Position numbers and translations under genes: made by a program
In this document: positions 52,761 through 61,856 of the stretch, piece after piece
Numbering within the stretch: the stretch's first letter is position 1
How the letters are laid out: each line of letters begins with the position of its first letter
Assembly: GCA_045863555.1 (NCBI GenBank)
Contig: BTUU01000010.1
Location: forward strand, 153,874 to 217,873
Source of the DNA: JACRLV01 sp045863555
GTDB taxonomy: Bacteria > Planctomycetota > Phycisphaerae > UBA1845 > Fen-1342
Reading direction: 5' to 3'
Length of the DNA stretch: 64,000 bases
Notes under the pieces: generated by a model
Databases searched by the model: none
Seen by the model: the letters and a program-made list of their open reading frames with translations, nothing else
What the model was told of the DNA's origin: nothing

Positions 52761-55160
52761 ATGGCAAGCGCCCCGGCTACCACTGCAAATCAGGCCGACT
52801 TCATGTTCAAGGCCGGAGACCTCACCAACGAGGATCTCAAGGTCGTTTCGATCACCGGCCGCGAGGAGATCAGCTCGCTGTACTCGTTCCGGCTGGAGCT
52901 GCGCTCGGACGACGCCGAGATCGATTTCACGACTCTCGTGGGCAAGGCGTGCCAGATCGAAATCCGCGCGACGTCCGGGACGCGGTACATCAACGGGATC
53001 GTGCGGCGGTTCGAGCGCCTCGGCGAGGGGTCCAAGCAGACCTACTACGCGGCCGAGCTGGTCCCGCTCCACTGGCTGCTGACCAAGCGGGTGAAGTCGC
53101 GGATCTTTCTTGAGACCAACTGCGAGGACATGACGGTCACCGGCATCATCAAGAAGGTGCTCACGGACGCCGGCATTCCCGAGGAGAAATTCCGGTTCGC
53201 GACGCAGGGCACGTATGTCGCCCGCGAGTCGGTCGTGCAATACCGCGAGTCGGACTGGGATTTCATTTCCCGCCTCATGGAAGACGAGGGGATCTTCTAC
53301 TTTTTCGAGCACGACACGGACAAGCACGTGCTCGTGCTCGGCGATGCGCCCAGCGCGCACGTCGCCACGCCCAACGCGGCCACCGTCCCGTTTCGGGACC
53401 CGCTGGGCCTCGTGCCGGATCAGAAGAAGGAGCACGTCTTCAACGTGCGCGACCGGCAGGAGATCCAGATCGGGGCGGTATCGCTCGACGATTTCAACTT
53501 CGAGACGCCGCAGGTCGACGTCGCGGCGGACCAGGCGGGCTCCGAATTCACGTCGCTTGAGTTCTACGACTATCCGGGCGGCTATGCGGAAAAGGACATC
53601 GGCACGGCCTGGGCGCGGGCCCGGCTCGAGGAATTTCAGACGGGCCGGCGGGTCCAGCAGATGAGCGCGACCGTGCGCGTGTTCCTGCCGGGATTCAAGT
53701 TCACACTGGAAGAGCATCCGATCGAGTCGCTCAACACGGAGTACCTGATCCTCGGGATCACGCACCATGTCCGGCAGCCGCAGTCGACCGAGGAGGAGGC
53801 GGGTGCCCAGCGCGGCCTCGAATACACGGCAGAGATCGACACCGTTCTCGCGACGGTTCCCTTCCGGCCAGCTCGCAAGACGCCCAAGCCGCGCATCCAT
53901 GGCAGCCAGACGGCGATCGTCACCGGCCCGGCCGGCGAGGAGATTTACGTCGACAAGTACGGTCGGGTGAAGGTGCATTTTCACTGGGATCGCGAGGGCG
54001 CGTTCGACGAGAACAGCTCGTTCTGGATCCGCGTGCGGCAGAGTCTCGCGGGCGGCCTTTACGGCATCATCTTCACGCCGCGCATCGGCCAGGAGGTCGT
54101 CGTCGAGTTTCTCGAGGGCGATCCGGATCGGCCGCTGATCACCGGCTCGGTCTACAACGCGGACAACATGCCGCCGTACACATTGCCGGACGAGAAGACC
54201 AAGAGCACGATCAAGACGAACAGCTCAGTCGGCGGCGGCGGCTTCAACGAGCTGCGCTTCGAGGACAAGAAGGACAGCGAGCAGATCTTCATGCACGGCC
54301 AGAAGGATCTGCACATCCGGATCAAGAACGACGAGTTCGACTTCATCGGCCGGCACAAGCACGAGACGATTGAAGGCAACCAGGCCAAGTCGATCGGCGG
54401 CGACGAAGGCCGCTCGGTCGGCGGCAACCAGAATACAAAGGTCGGCGGCGATCGCACGCTAAAAGTGACCGGGAGTTCGGCCGTCGAGACGGATGGGAGC
54501 TACAAAGTCGAAGCCTCGGGCGACCTTGGGCTCAAGGGTGCGAACTCAAAGTACATCGCCGATGGGGAGCTGACGCTACGGGCGGGCACGATCGTGCTCA
54601 CCGCCGATACGATTACGCTTAAGTCGGGTGGAAATTTCGTGACGGTCGACGGCGGCGGAGTGCATATCCAGGGCAGCGCAGTCAACATCAACTCCGGCGG
54701 CAGCGCGGCCTCGACAGGCGGAATCAGCGTCATCGGTACGACGGATCCCGCAGCCCCAGAGGAACCCGTCACCGGCGACCCGGGCCAGGACGTCACGTAT
54801 GAACAGGAAGGCAAGCCCTTCGATCCGCTCGAAGACGCGCCGATCCATGACGAGGACGAGACCACTGAAGAGGAGACGCACTGGATCGGCGTGCGCCTCT
54901 ACGACGATAACGGCGAGCCGCTGGCCGGCGAGCGCTACCTGATCACGCTTCCCGACGGCACGAAGGTGGCGAAGGGCAAGACAAACAAGAATGGCGAAGT
55001 CGAGGTGCGCGGCATCGATCCGGGAAGCTGCACCATCACGTTCCCTGATCTCGATGGTGCGACGTGGGAAGCGGGACCGGCGACCGGCGGAACCGGCGGC
55101 GGTTCGTCGACTGCGGCCGCTCCGAGCGGCGGCGGCACGCCGAGCGTACCGTCGATTTAG
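52761..55160 (+). CDS. vgrG: VgrG (TssI) type VI secretion spike protein with C-terminal extension
   Basis: 799 residues. ATG 52761 follows GGAGA. Residues 10-370 are gp27-like (VVSITGREEISSLYSFRLEL, YRESDWDFISRLMEDEGIFYFFEH). Residues 375-465 are the gp5 OB-fold (YVDKYGRVKVHFHWDREG, RVRQSLAGGLYGIIFTPRIGQEV). About 500-660 is the beta-prism (GNQAKSIGGDEGRSVGGNQ, DITLKSGGNF-like). Residues 700-766 add a beta-sandwich of carboxypeptidase-regulatory/transthyretin type (RLYDDNGEPLAGERYLITLP). The tail is Gly/Ser/Ala-rich. VgrG trimers tip the T6SS tube and carry effectors. No PAAR, Hcp or Tss gene is in the window. The extension is a likely docking site for the next gene product. Confidence 0.95.
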   Translation: MASAPATTANQADFMFKAGDLTNEDLKVVSITGREEISSLYSFRLELRSDDAEIDFTTLVGKACQIEIRATSGTRYINGIVRRFERLGEGSKQTYYAAELVPLHWLLTKRVKSRIFLETNCEDMTVTGIIKKVLTDAGIPEEKFRFATQGTYVARESVVQYRESDWDFISRLMEDEGIFYFFEHDTDKHVLVLGDAPSAHVATPNAATVPFRDPLGLVPDQKKEHVFNVRDRQEIQIGAVSLDDFNFETPQVDVAADQAGSEFTSLEFYDYPGGYAEKDIGTAWARARLEEFQTGRRVQQMSATVRVFLPGFKFTLEEHPIESLNTEYLILGITHHVRQPQSTEEEAGAQRGLEYTAEIDTVLATVPFRPARKTPKPRIHGSQTAIVTGPAGEEIYVDKYGRVKVHFHWDREGAFDENSSFWIRVRQSLAGGLYGIIFTPRIGQEVVVEFLEGDPDRPLITGSVYNADNMPPYTLPDEKTKSTIKTNSSVGGGGFNELRFEDKKDSEQIFMHGQKDLHIRIKNDEFDFIGRHKHETIEGNQAKSIGGDEGRSVGGNQNTKVGGDRTLKVTGSSAVETDGSYKVEASGDLGLKGANSKYIADGELTLRAGTIVLTADTITLKSGGNFVTVDGGGVHIQGSAVNINSGGSAASTGGISVIGTTDPAAPEEPVTGDPGQDVTYEQEGKPFDPLEDAPIHDEDETTEEETHWIGVRLYDDNGEPLAGERYLITLPDGTKVAKGKTNKNGEVEVRGIDPGSCTITFPDLDGATWEAGPATGGTGGGSSTAAAPSGGGTPSVPSI

Positions 55161-55215
55161 GGTCGGTTCAGGATTGGGTCAAGCGATCGGAGCGGGCAGC
55201 AGGCGAGGTTTCAAG

Positions 55216-56427
55216 ATGGCATACGGGGCACGAAAACGTCCGAGCGACGGGATTCATAAGGCGATTCCGGGCGACACGATCAGCTCGATCGCGGCGTCCT
55301 ACGGCATTACGGACTGGGAAGCAAAAGTCTGGGACGCCGGCGAAAACGCCGAACTGAAAACGCAGCGCGTCAATCCGAACACGCTTGTCCCGAAAGATGC
55401 AGTCTTCATTCCGGAACTCACAAAGAAGGAAGAGAGCCGGCCCGTCGACGCATGGCACGAGTTTCACGTCGTCCGCAACAAGCGTTTCATCCGGCTGAAG
55501 CTCCAGAACTCCGACAATACGCCGGTCAAGAACAAGACGTACAAGATCGAGCCCGCGGAGACCTTCCGCGGCGTATTCGTGCAGCAGGGAACGACGACCG
55601 GCGAAGAGGGCAAGATCGAGGAGGAGATCCCGCACACGATGATCGAGGCGGATCTCGTCCTGCCGGATGACAACGTCCGCATCCGTCTGAAGATCGGCCA
55701 CCTGCTGCCGCTGCCCATGGGCGATCCGGTGAGCGGGCCGTCGCTGGATGTCGAAGGCGCACTCGGCGCGCTCGGCGATGCGGCCGCGGGCGCGCTCGGA
55801 TCGGCCGGGGCGTCGCTCTCGGGCGCGGCGAGTGCGCTGGGCGGCGTCGCGGCGGGGGTTGCGGGCAGCGTCTCCGGCGCGGCCTCGGGCGGACTGAGCC
55901 TCGGCAGCGGCGGCGCGAGTGCGAGCGGCTCGGGCGGTGGTGGTCTCGGAGGCGCGGTATCGGGCATCGCCGGTGCGGCCGGGCAGGTCCAGGCGATCGG
56001 CACGGGCGCTGCGCGCGACCTCGTGAGTTCGGCGTCGGCGTTCGCCGGCGCGGCCGCTTCCGCGGTGAACAACGCGCTCGGCGGCCTCGTGCCGGGCGAC
56101 GAGGATCCGAACATCTACTCGGCGGCGCAGCGTCTGAAGAGCATGGGCTTCAAGCCCGGTGACCCGGTCGACAACAAGCGCACCGCGGCGTTTACCGGGG
56201 CGTTGATGGAATTCCAGACCTGGTGCAAGGAACAGGGAAATCTCGCCGACAGCGCCGGCGGCCCGCTCGGCGAACTGACCGCGCCGGGCGGCGTGCTCGG
56301 CGGCGGCGGCGGTCCGCTCGGTGCGATCGCCGCGGGCGTGGCCGGGCCGATGCTCGCGGCGGTCGGCCTGACCGGTCAGCTCGATGAGGCGACGATCGAG
56401 GCGCTCAAGAAGACACACGGCTGCTAA
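55216..56427 (+). CDS. LysM-like / beta-sandwich / split peptidoglycan-binding protein
   Basis: 403 residues, no signal peptide. Residues 12-75 resemble LysM (HKAIPGDTISSIAASYGI, NPNTLVPKDAVFIPE). Residues 82-165 form a beta-sandwich (IRLKLQNSDNTPVKNKTYKIE, GVFVQQGTTTGEEGKI) similar in pattern to the VgrG C-terminal extension. Residues 175-292 are a Gly/Ala/Ser-rich stretch. The C-terminus is a PG_binding_1-like domain (YSAAQRLKSMGFKPGDPVD, ...GQLDEATIEALKKTHG), interrupted after FQTWCKEQGNL by about 40 Gly-rich residues. LysM proteins of this layout are found beside VgrG genes in several phyla and may cap or load the spike. It begins 55 bp after vgrG and is probably co-transcribed. Confidence 0.8.
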   Translation: MAYGARKRPSDGIHKAIPGDTISSIAASYGITDWEAKVWDAGENAELKTQRVNPNTLVPKDAVFIPELTKKEESRPVDAWHEFHVVRNKRFIRLKLQNSDNTPVKNKTYKIEPAETFRGVFVQQGTTTGEEGKIEEEIPHTMIEADLVLPDDNVRIRLKIGHLLPLPMGDPVSGPSLDVEGALGALGDAAAGALGSAGASLSGAASALGGVAAGVAGSVSGAASGGLSLGSGGASASGSGGGGLGGAVSGIAGAAGQVQAIGTGAARDLVSSASAFAGAAASAVNNALGGLVPGDEDPNIYSAAQRLKSMGFKPGDPVDNKRTAAFTGALMEFQTWCKEQGNLADSAGGPLGELTAPGGVLGGGGGPLGAIAAGVAGPMLAAVGLTGQLDEATIEALKKTHGC

Positions 56428-56451
56428 GCGGCAATCGCAGAGGACATTCCG

Positions 56452-57453
56452 ATGCCTGAATTACCCCCGCCCGATGACCGCGCCGCGATGCAGGCGCTCC
56501 AGCAATTGAAGGCGTACAACGCCTACAAGGGCCGGCAGATGCAGAGCCACAGCGGCGGCCCCGACCCGGTCGACCAGGATATCAAGACGGTCGAGACCTG
56601 GGCGGCGGACACCGGCGACTCCGGCAGCGAATGGGGTCGCGACCGGGAGAAGAAGGCGAACGACGACATCGCCGAAGAGGCGGCGTGGAACCAGAAAATC
56701 GCCGCGGACGAAAAGCAGGCCTCCAAGGAAGCGGATCTCCGGGCCCAGCTCGACGTCGGCAAGCTCAAGGACGAGATGAAGAAGACGCTCGACCAGCACG
56801 CGGCCGCGTACCAGGCGCTCGCCGACGCGGGCGATCCCGACTTCAAGAAGAAGCTCGGCGAAGTTCGACAGCAGACGGCACAGGCCAAGGACTTCGTCGA
56901 CAAGAAGATGGAAAAGGCGATCGAGGACAAATTCAAGCGCGCCGAAGACGCGCGGGCCAAGCGCAAGCAGTTCGCCGACCAGGCCGGCGAAAAAGGCGCG
57001 GAGGGCCGCAAGTGGAAGGCCGAGTTCGGCGGAAAGCCGGAGGCGTTCGCCGCGGGACAGAAGGCGGACGTCAAGACGGCGCTCGCCAGTCTCGCGTCGG
57101 CCGCCGGAGCGCGCGCCGGCCAGCTTGAGGCAGCGGGCCCGAAAGCGGCGCCGCATGTGGCCGAACTGAAGAAGGTCGAAGCGTGGGCGAAAGGGCTCGC
57201 ACCGAAGGTGGACGGGCAGGGACCGGCCCTCGGCGCGGCGAAGGCCGAGGGCAAGGCCGGCGCGGCGCACGCCCGGGCGACGTTCAGCGCAGTCGAGAAT
57301 TTTGAAGTAACGCTCGAAAACGACGGATCCGACGCGCTCGAAGTCTTCCGGCGCTGGACGGATAACAACAACAAGTGGGCCAAGCAGTGGATTTCGAGTG
57401 GGACGCCGAAGCAGAAGCAGTGGGCCGAGGCGTGGCTGAAGACGCAGCAATGA
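56452..57453 (+). CDS. Lys/Ala-rich helical protein of the VgrG block
   Basis: 333 residues, no signal peptide or membrane segment. The composition is strongly charged and Ala/Lys/Glu-rich, with long predicted helices (EAAWNQKIAADEKQASKEAD, KLKDEMKKTLDQHAAAYQAL, RAEDARAKRKQFADQAGEKG). A more Gly/Ala-rich middle and a Trp-rich end follow (WTDNNNKWAKQWISSG). No known family is recognised. Its position between the LysM-like spike partner and the giant phosphoesterase, 24 bp after the former, suggests a cargo adaptor/chaperone or a structural partner. An immunity role is less likely because it lacks an export signal. AGAGGA precedes ATG 56452. Confidence 0.75.
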   Translation: MPELPPPDDRAAMQALQQLKAYNAYKGRQMQSHSGGPDPVDQDIKTVETWAADTGDSGSEWGRDREKKANDDIAEEAAWNQKIAADEKQASKEADLRAQLDVGKLKDEMKKTLDQHAAAYQALADAGDPDFKKKLGEVRQQTAQAKDFVDKKMEKAIEDKFKRAEDARAKRKQFADQAGEKGAEGRKWKAEFGGKPEAFAAGQKADVKTALASLASAAGARAGQLEAAGPKAAPHVAELKKVEAWAKGLAPKVDGQGPALGAAKAEGKAGAAHARATFSAVENFEVTLENDGSDALEVFRRWTDNNNKWAKQWISSGTPKQKQWAEAWLKTQQ

Positions 57454-57577
57454 CGTGACCCCGGCCGCCCTCGGCGCAACAGGCAGCCGATTGGCACGCC
57501 CCCCCGGGGCCGCGGGTACGGGACGAAGACGTGACGACGGTTGAGCGCCGCGCCGCGCGACGGCACAGGAGTGTTCG

Positions 57578-60500
57578 ATGAGTCAGGTTCCGACAATCCC
57601 CGGCGCACCCAGCGCGAGCATGACGCCCGGCAGCGGCTCGATTTCCGTTGGCCCGGGCGGAATATCCGGCAGCTTCACCTCGCCGAGCATCAGCGTATCG
57701 CTCGACATGTGCAACGCCCGGCCGATCTTCGTCTACGTCACGCAGCAGAAGGGGGCGCCGCCGACGGATACCAGCGCCTGGCCTCCGGTTTCGCCGCCGC
57801 CGGCGGGCATGCCCGCGCCTCCGACGCCCCCGCCGCCCGCGCCGATCGACCGCCCGCCCAGCCCTGGCGCCCAGAAGGGCGGCCAGATCTGGCGCGTCTT
57901 CGATCCGATCGCCCCGATCGAGAAGCTCCCCGTCTGGAAGGAATGGACCGAGGAGAAGGAATACCCGAACGGCCACTGGGAACCGCAATACGGCGAAGCA
58001 CCCAAGCCGCAGGAGCCGACCGAGCCGACTCCCGGCGTCTGCATCCGGACGCGCGTCTTCGAGTGGGATACGGATCAGCTCTTCAAGTTCGACGAACCGA
58101 AGCGCACGACGCCCACGAGCCAGTTTCCCAACGCGTGCGTCGGCGGATCGTCCGCCGTCGCGGCCAAGCTCGCGGTCGCCGAGGCGGAGCTCGACGCGCC
58201 GCTCAGTCGCAGCGACGGCTCGTCGGTGCCGATTTCGCAGTCGCGATTTACCCGCAAGGTCGTCCTCTTCGGCCACGCCGACATGTGCGCGGCCTTCTGG
58301 TACAACCACGCCCTCAGTCATCGCCGCAACCTGACGCTGGGCATGGTGATGTCGTCGCGGATGCGCGGCGCGCTGCTGAGCACCGGCGCCGGCGCGGGCT
58401 TCGCTCCCTGTGCCGATTTCAACCCGCGCGGCGGCCCGAACGCGAACGAACAGGCAGCCGAGGACGCGACCACCGTCCGCACCGCCGGCGGCCAGACGCT
58501 GCGCCCCGGCTTCGCCAGTACGGTCAGTGCACCGTCGGGCAACCTCACCAACCGCCGTGTCGAGCTCTTCGTGATTCCCGACTGGGCCACCGGCAAGCCG
58601 AGCAAGATCAACGAAATCCTCACGCAGATTCACGGCGAACTCGCGCCGACGCTCCCGGCGGCGGCCGCCGCGTCGTGGACGCCGGGCCAGTTCCCCTGCC
58701 CTGCGGGGACGCAGAGCGGGATCGCCGAATTCAGTCCGAATGATCCCACGATCCGCGAATGGGAGACCGCGGTCGCCGCATCGAAGAACGGCCAGCCGGT
58801 CGGCGAGCCCTCGGCCGCGCCCTATCGGATCTGCCACTTCCTGAGCGACCAGCCATGGCCGGATCATGCGGGCGCGGGCCAGGGCGAGGGCTACCGTCAG
58901 TGCCGGTTCTACAAGCGCTTTAAGCAGGAGATCGAGAATCTCGAACTGCGCGACGATGAATGCACGCCGGGCCAGCCCGGCACGCAGCCCCCGCCTTCGA
59001 CCGAGCCCGAGTTCACCGGCTGGAAGTGGATCCCCGACGCGCCGATCAAGGTCACACAGGGCGAGTATCACCCGCCGCGCGGCGAGCACTACAGCTACTA
59101 CATGGACGAGATGGTCAAGACAGGCGTGGACGCGAAGGATCTCTTCAACACGCCGACCGTCATTGCTCCGAACGACCGCGAAAATCCCGACGATTTCAAC
59201 CTGATCCGCGCCGGCCAGGTCCGCGTCGTGAAGATGGACATCGGCTTCTGGGGCGATCGCCGCACGCTCGACACGTCGCGTCAGGCGGGGTTCCGCCGCA
59301 CGCCGGACCGCTACTTCGGCATCATCGAAGGGCAGTTCGTTTTTCTGTGTTACCTGGAGACGCCGGACAACGCCGGCCACGCCCGGTTCTGCTCGGAGGG
59401 CTTCGACCAGGATCTTACGCCGCTCACGTTCCAGCTTGACCAGGCCCTGCGCCAGCAGAACATGCGCATCCTGATCATGGCCAAGGCGGTCGCCGAAGAC
59501 GGCCCCAACAAGAACCGTCTCAAGGTCATGTTCCCCGACATGCACATGCCGCGGAAATTCGACGACCAGGACCCGACCTACGCGACGGACGAGTGCATCG
59601 GCCGCGTGCAGCGCATCAAGAGCTGGCTGCTGCACCAGATGAAGCAGGATTACCGCCTGCCCGCGGCGTCGACGCCCTGGCTGGCGACGATCGACCGCGA
59701 GCTGCTTCGCGACTTCTTCGAGGGCGGCGCGCCGCGCCTCAAGCTCCCGCACTGGTACGTTCTCAACGGACCCAAGTACTCGAATCCGCTCAAGCCCGAG
59801 GGGTCGAACATCGTCTCCCAGGCGATGGACGTGGTGAAGAAGGCCCAGCAGTTCCTCATGCAGGTCGGCAACCGCGCGTTCGTCTTCACGCAGGACGACT
59901 ACCGCCGCATGACCCGCAAGTATCCGGACAACTTCCCTGAGAAGGGGTACGGCCGGACCAAGGACCTGCTCTTCAACTGGTTCTACGGTTCGACGACCGA
60001 CAAGAACGCGCCGGCCCCCGAGTCGGCCCGCGATCGAACGGTCGGCAATGTCGTCCCAGTTCTCGCGCAGGAGGTCCTAGACCTGCACGCCGGCACCTCG
60101 CTCCAGAAGGGCAGCGGCACGGCGCCGGCGCAGGAATCGTACGACATCGTGGACGCCGCCCCGGCCCGGGATATGCTCCGCTTCCTCCGCGTCATCCAGC
60201 AGCTTCAGCGTCAGCGCGTCGGCATCGACGTAATCCAGACCGGAGACCTCTACGAACTGTGGGCCAATCGCCGCTTCCTCTTCGAAGACTTCCACGAGAC
60301 CGACGATCCGGTCGGCCAGATGCCCGAGATGATGCAGTCGGCCACGAAGCCCGTTTCTGAGGACAACTTCGTCGGTGACATGTTCGGCGACGAGGCGGGC
60401 AAGTTCGCGGCCAAGGCGGGCGACTTCGTCAAAGGCCTCATCATGGACAAGGTCAAGACGATCCTCGGCGGCTCGAACTGCACCGACGACCACAATCTCT

Positions 60501-61717
60501 GGTGGCGGCGCGAGACGAACAAGGCCGCGCAGGATGCGCGGATGGACCCCGACCAGATGATGCTGCCGCCGGAAGATGCGTACAACCTCGACAACGTCCG
60601 CAACGACTTCGCGTTGCCGCGGTTTACCTCGTCGGGACCGGGGCAGATCGGCACGGCGCCGGGCTCGGGTCTCCGAGCGCCGACCGTGGATTTCACGCGC
60701 CTGTTCATCGCGAATATCGACCAGGACGGCAACTTCCGTCCGTTCAATGCCTCGCCCTACCGCGGGAAGACGTACCTCCGCACCGAGGCCAATCGCCGCA
60801 TCCAGCAGGTCCTCGCCTTCGAAGCCCCGCTCCGCACCGACGCGACCGGCGCGCAGGAGGATGCGACGCTCCTCGGCAACAACCGCACCGGCCCGAACCG
60901 CAGCATGGGCCTCTGGAACAGGGCCGTCGTCGACGCCTTCCGCGCCTGCCGCGCCACCTTCGTCTACGGCAATCACGACAACTACCGCGGCAGCCCGCGC
61001 GACAACGGCCTCGGGGCCGCGCTGCCCTACTACTCGGAGCCGGGCCTCTGGATCGAGCACGCGCATCGCTTTGAGGACAGCAACATCGACGGTCAGCCGT
61101 TCGGTTCGTTCCTCACGAATCTAGCGTACGAAATCCAGGAACTCGCGTTCGGCGAGGGTCTGCTCGACGAGTTCACGATGCACCGCGAGCAGTCCATCTT
61201 CCAGCCGGGCATCATCCAGTGGTTCCTGCTGGTGCAGTACGGCGGCGACGAGTTCCTCCGCCGCTTTCAGCGCCAGAACGAAAACGTGCCGCGCGTCTTC
61301 CCGTTCCGCATCGCGGTCAACAGCCATACGCACCAGCCGGACCTGGTCGTCGCGAACATCATCTTCAAGGATCGCGAGGTCGCGGAGGTCGAGCTGCCCT
61401 TCAACGTCCCGCTCATCGGCGATTCGATCAGCGTCGAGACCCTGATCAACGGCGGCGGGGCGCTGATGAAAGGCGTGCTGCTCTGGCAGAAGTTCGAGGA
61501 CTGGTTCAACGCCTGGAACGAGCGCCAGGGCTTCGAGAAATGGTGGGCGGATCTCGGCGGAAACTCGATCGACTGGATCAACGACTTCGGCGGCCTCGCC
61601 AAGTGCATCGACCGGGCGCTGGCGTTCATCCAGCAACAGGGCCAGAACTCGCTGAACCGCCTCCAGAACGAAGCGCAGCAGAGCGCCGACAGCTTCCGCC
61701 GGGCGACGGGCCTGTAA
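57578..61717 (+). CDS. Giant OmpA-like plus metallophosphoesterase protein, candidate T6SS cargo
   Basis: 1379 residues, ATG 57578 after AGGAG, no signal peptide. Residues 1-45 are Gly/Ser-rich and 60-100 Pro-rich. About 160-345 is OmpA-like: VVLFGHADMCAAFWYNHALS, HRRNL and the closing NRRVELFVIP, with an insertion in the middle. From about 640 calcineurin-type metallophosphoesterase motifs appear in order: PDMH (about 653), QTGDLYEL (about 888), VYGNHDNY (about 1131) and NSHTHQPD (about 1247). These correspond to DxH, GDxxE/D, GNHD and GHxH-type metal sites, with long inserts. The C-terminus is a helical Gln-rich tail. Likely a phosphodiesterase or phosphatase delivered by the VgrG spike and anchored to peptidoglycan via OmpA. 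The substrate is unknown. Confidence 0.8.
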   Translation: MSQVPTIPGAPSASMTPGSGSISVGPGGISGSFTSPSISVSLDMCNARPIFVYVTQQKGAPPTDTSAWPPVSPPPAGMPAPPTPPPPAPIDRPPSPGAQKGGQIWRVFDPIAPIEKLPVWKEWTEEKEYPNGHWEPQYGEAPKPQEPTEPTPGVCIRTRVFEWDTDQLFKFDEPKRTTPTSQFPNACVGGSSAVAAKLAVAEAELDAPLSRSDGSSVPISQSRFTRKVVLFGHADMCAAFWYNHALSHRRNLTLGMVMSSRMRGALLSTGAGAGFAPCADFNPRGGPNANEQAAEDATTVRTAGGQTLRPGFASTVSAPSGNLTNRRVELFVIPDWATGKPSKINEILTQIHGELAPTLPAAAAASWTPGQFPCPAGTQSGIAEFSPNDPTIREWETAVAASKNGQPVGEPSAAPYRICHFLSDQPWPDHAGAGQGEGYRQCRFYKRFKQEIENLELRDDECTPGQPGTQPPPSTEPEFTGWKWIPDAPIKVTQGEYHPPRGEHYSYYMDEMVKTGVDAKDLFNTPTVIAPNDRENPDDFNLIRAGQVRVVKMDIGFWGDRRTLDTSRQAGFRRTPDRYFGIIEGQFVFLCYLETPDNAGHARFCSEGFDQDLTPLTFQLDQALRQQNMRILIMAKAVAEDGPNKNRLKVMFPDMHMPRKFDDQDPTYATDECIGRVQRIKSWLLHQMKQDYRLPAASTPWLATIDRELLRDFFEGGAPRLKLPHWYVLNGPKYSNPLKPEGSNIVSQAMDVVKKAQQFLMQVGNRAFVFTQDDYRRMTRKYPDNFPEKGYGRTKDLLFNWFYGSTTDKNAPAPESARDRTVGNVVPVLAQEVLDLHAGTSLQKGSGTAPAQESYDIVDAAPARDMLRFLRVIQQLQRQRVGIDVIQTGDLYELWANRRFLFEDFHETDDPVGQMPEMMQSATKPVSEDNFVGDMFGDEAGKFAAKAGDFVKGLIMDKVKTILGGSNCTDDHNLWWRRETNKAAQDARMDPDQMMLPPEDAYNLDNVRNDFALPRFTSSGPGQIGTAPGSGLRAPTVDFTRLFIANIDQDGNFRPFNASPYRGKTYLRTEANRRIQQVLAFEAPLRTDATGAQEDATLLGNNRTGPNRSMGLWNRAVVDAFRACRATFVYGNHDNYRGSPRDNGLGAALPYYSEPGLWIEHAHRFEDSNIDGQPFGSFLTNLAYEIQELAFGEGLLDEFTMHREQSIFQPGIIQWFLLVQYGGDEFLRRFQRQNENVPRVFPFRIAVNSHTHQPDLVVANIIFKDREVAEVELPFNVPLIGDSISVETLINGGGALMKGVLLWQKFEDWFNAWNERQGFEKWWADLGGNSIDWINDFGGLAKCIDRALAFIQQQGQNSLNRLQNEAQQSADSFRRATGL

Positions 61718-61773
61718 GGGCTGGCTCCCGCGCCGGTCGTTGAACGCGGACCGGTCCTTGCGTGACTACGACA

Positions 61774-61805
61774 GAGCCGCGCGGCGATTCGGCGCCGCGC
61801 GGCTC
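61774..61805. terminator. 13-bp hairpin between convergent genes
   Basis: GAGCCGCGCGGCG (61774-61786) pairs perfectly with 61793-61805 around ATTCGG. It closes the VgrG operon (+) and the DUF4097 gene (-). No T-tract follows. Confidence 0.75.
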
Positions 61806-61856
61806 ATGTCATCTCATCACCGGCGGCGGCGCGATCACGCGCCTTTCCGCCGTGCG

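Noticed and set aside
57578..57760. N-terminus of the giant phosphoesterase as a PAAR or DUF4150 tip domain
   Set aside because: It is Gly/Ser/Pro-rich but lacks the PAAR motif and the repeated His/Cys metal ligands of PAAR proteins.
57284..59752. Long minus-strand open frame (over 800 codons) opposite the phosphoesterase gene
   Set aside because: Antisense shadow of the plus-strand OmpA/phosphoesterase gene. No domain is recognisable.
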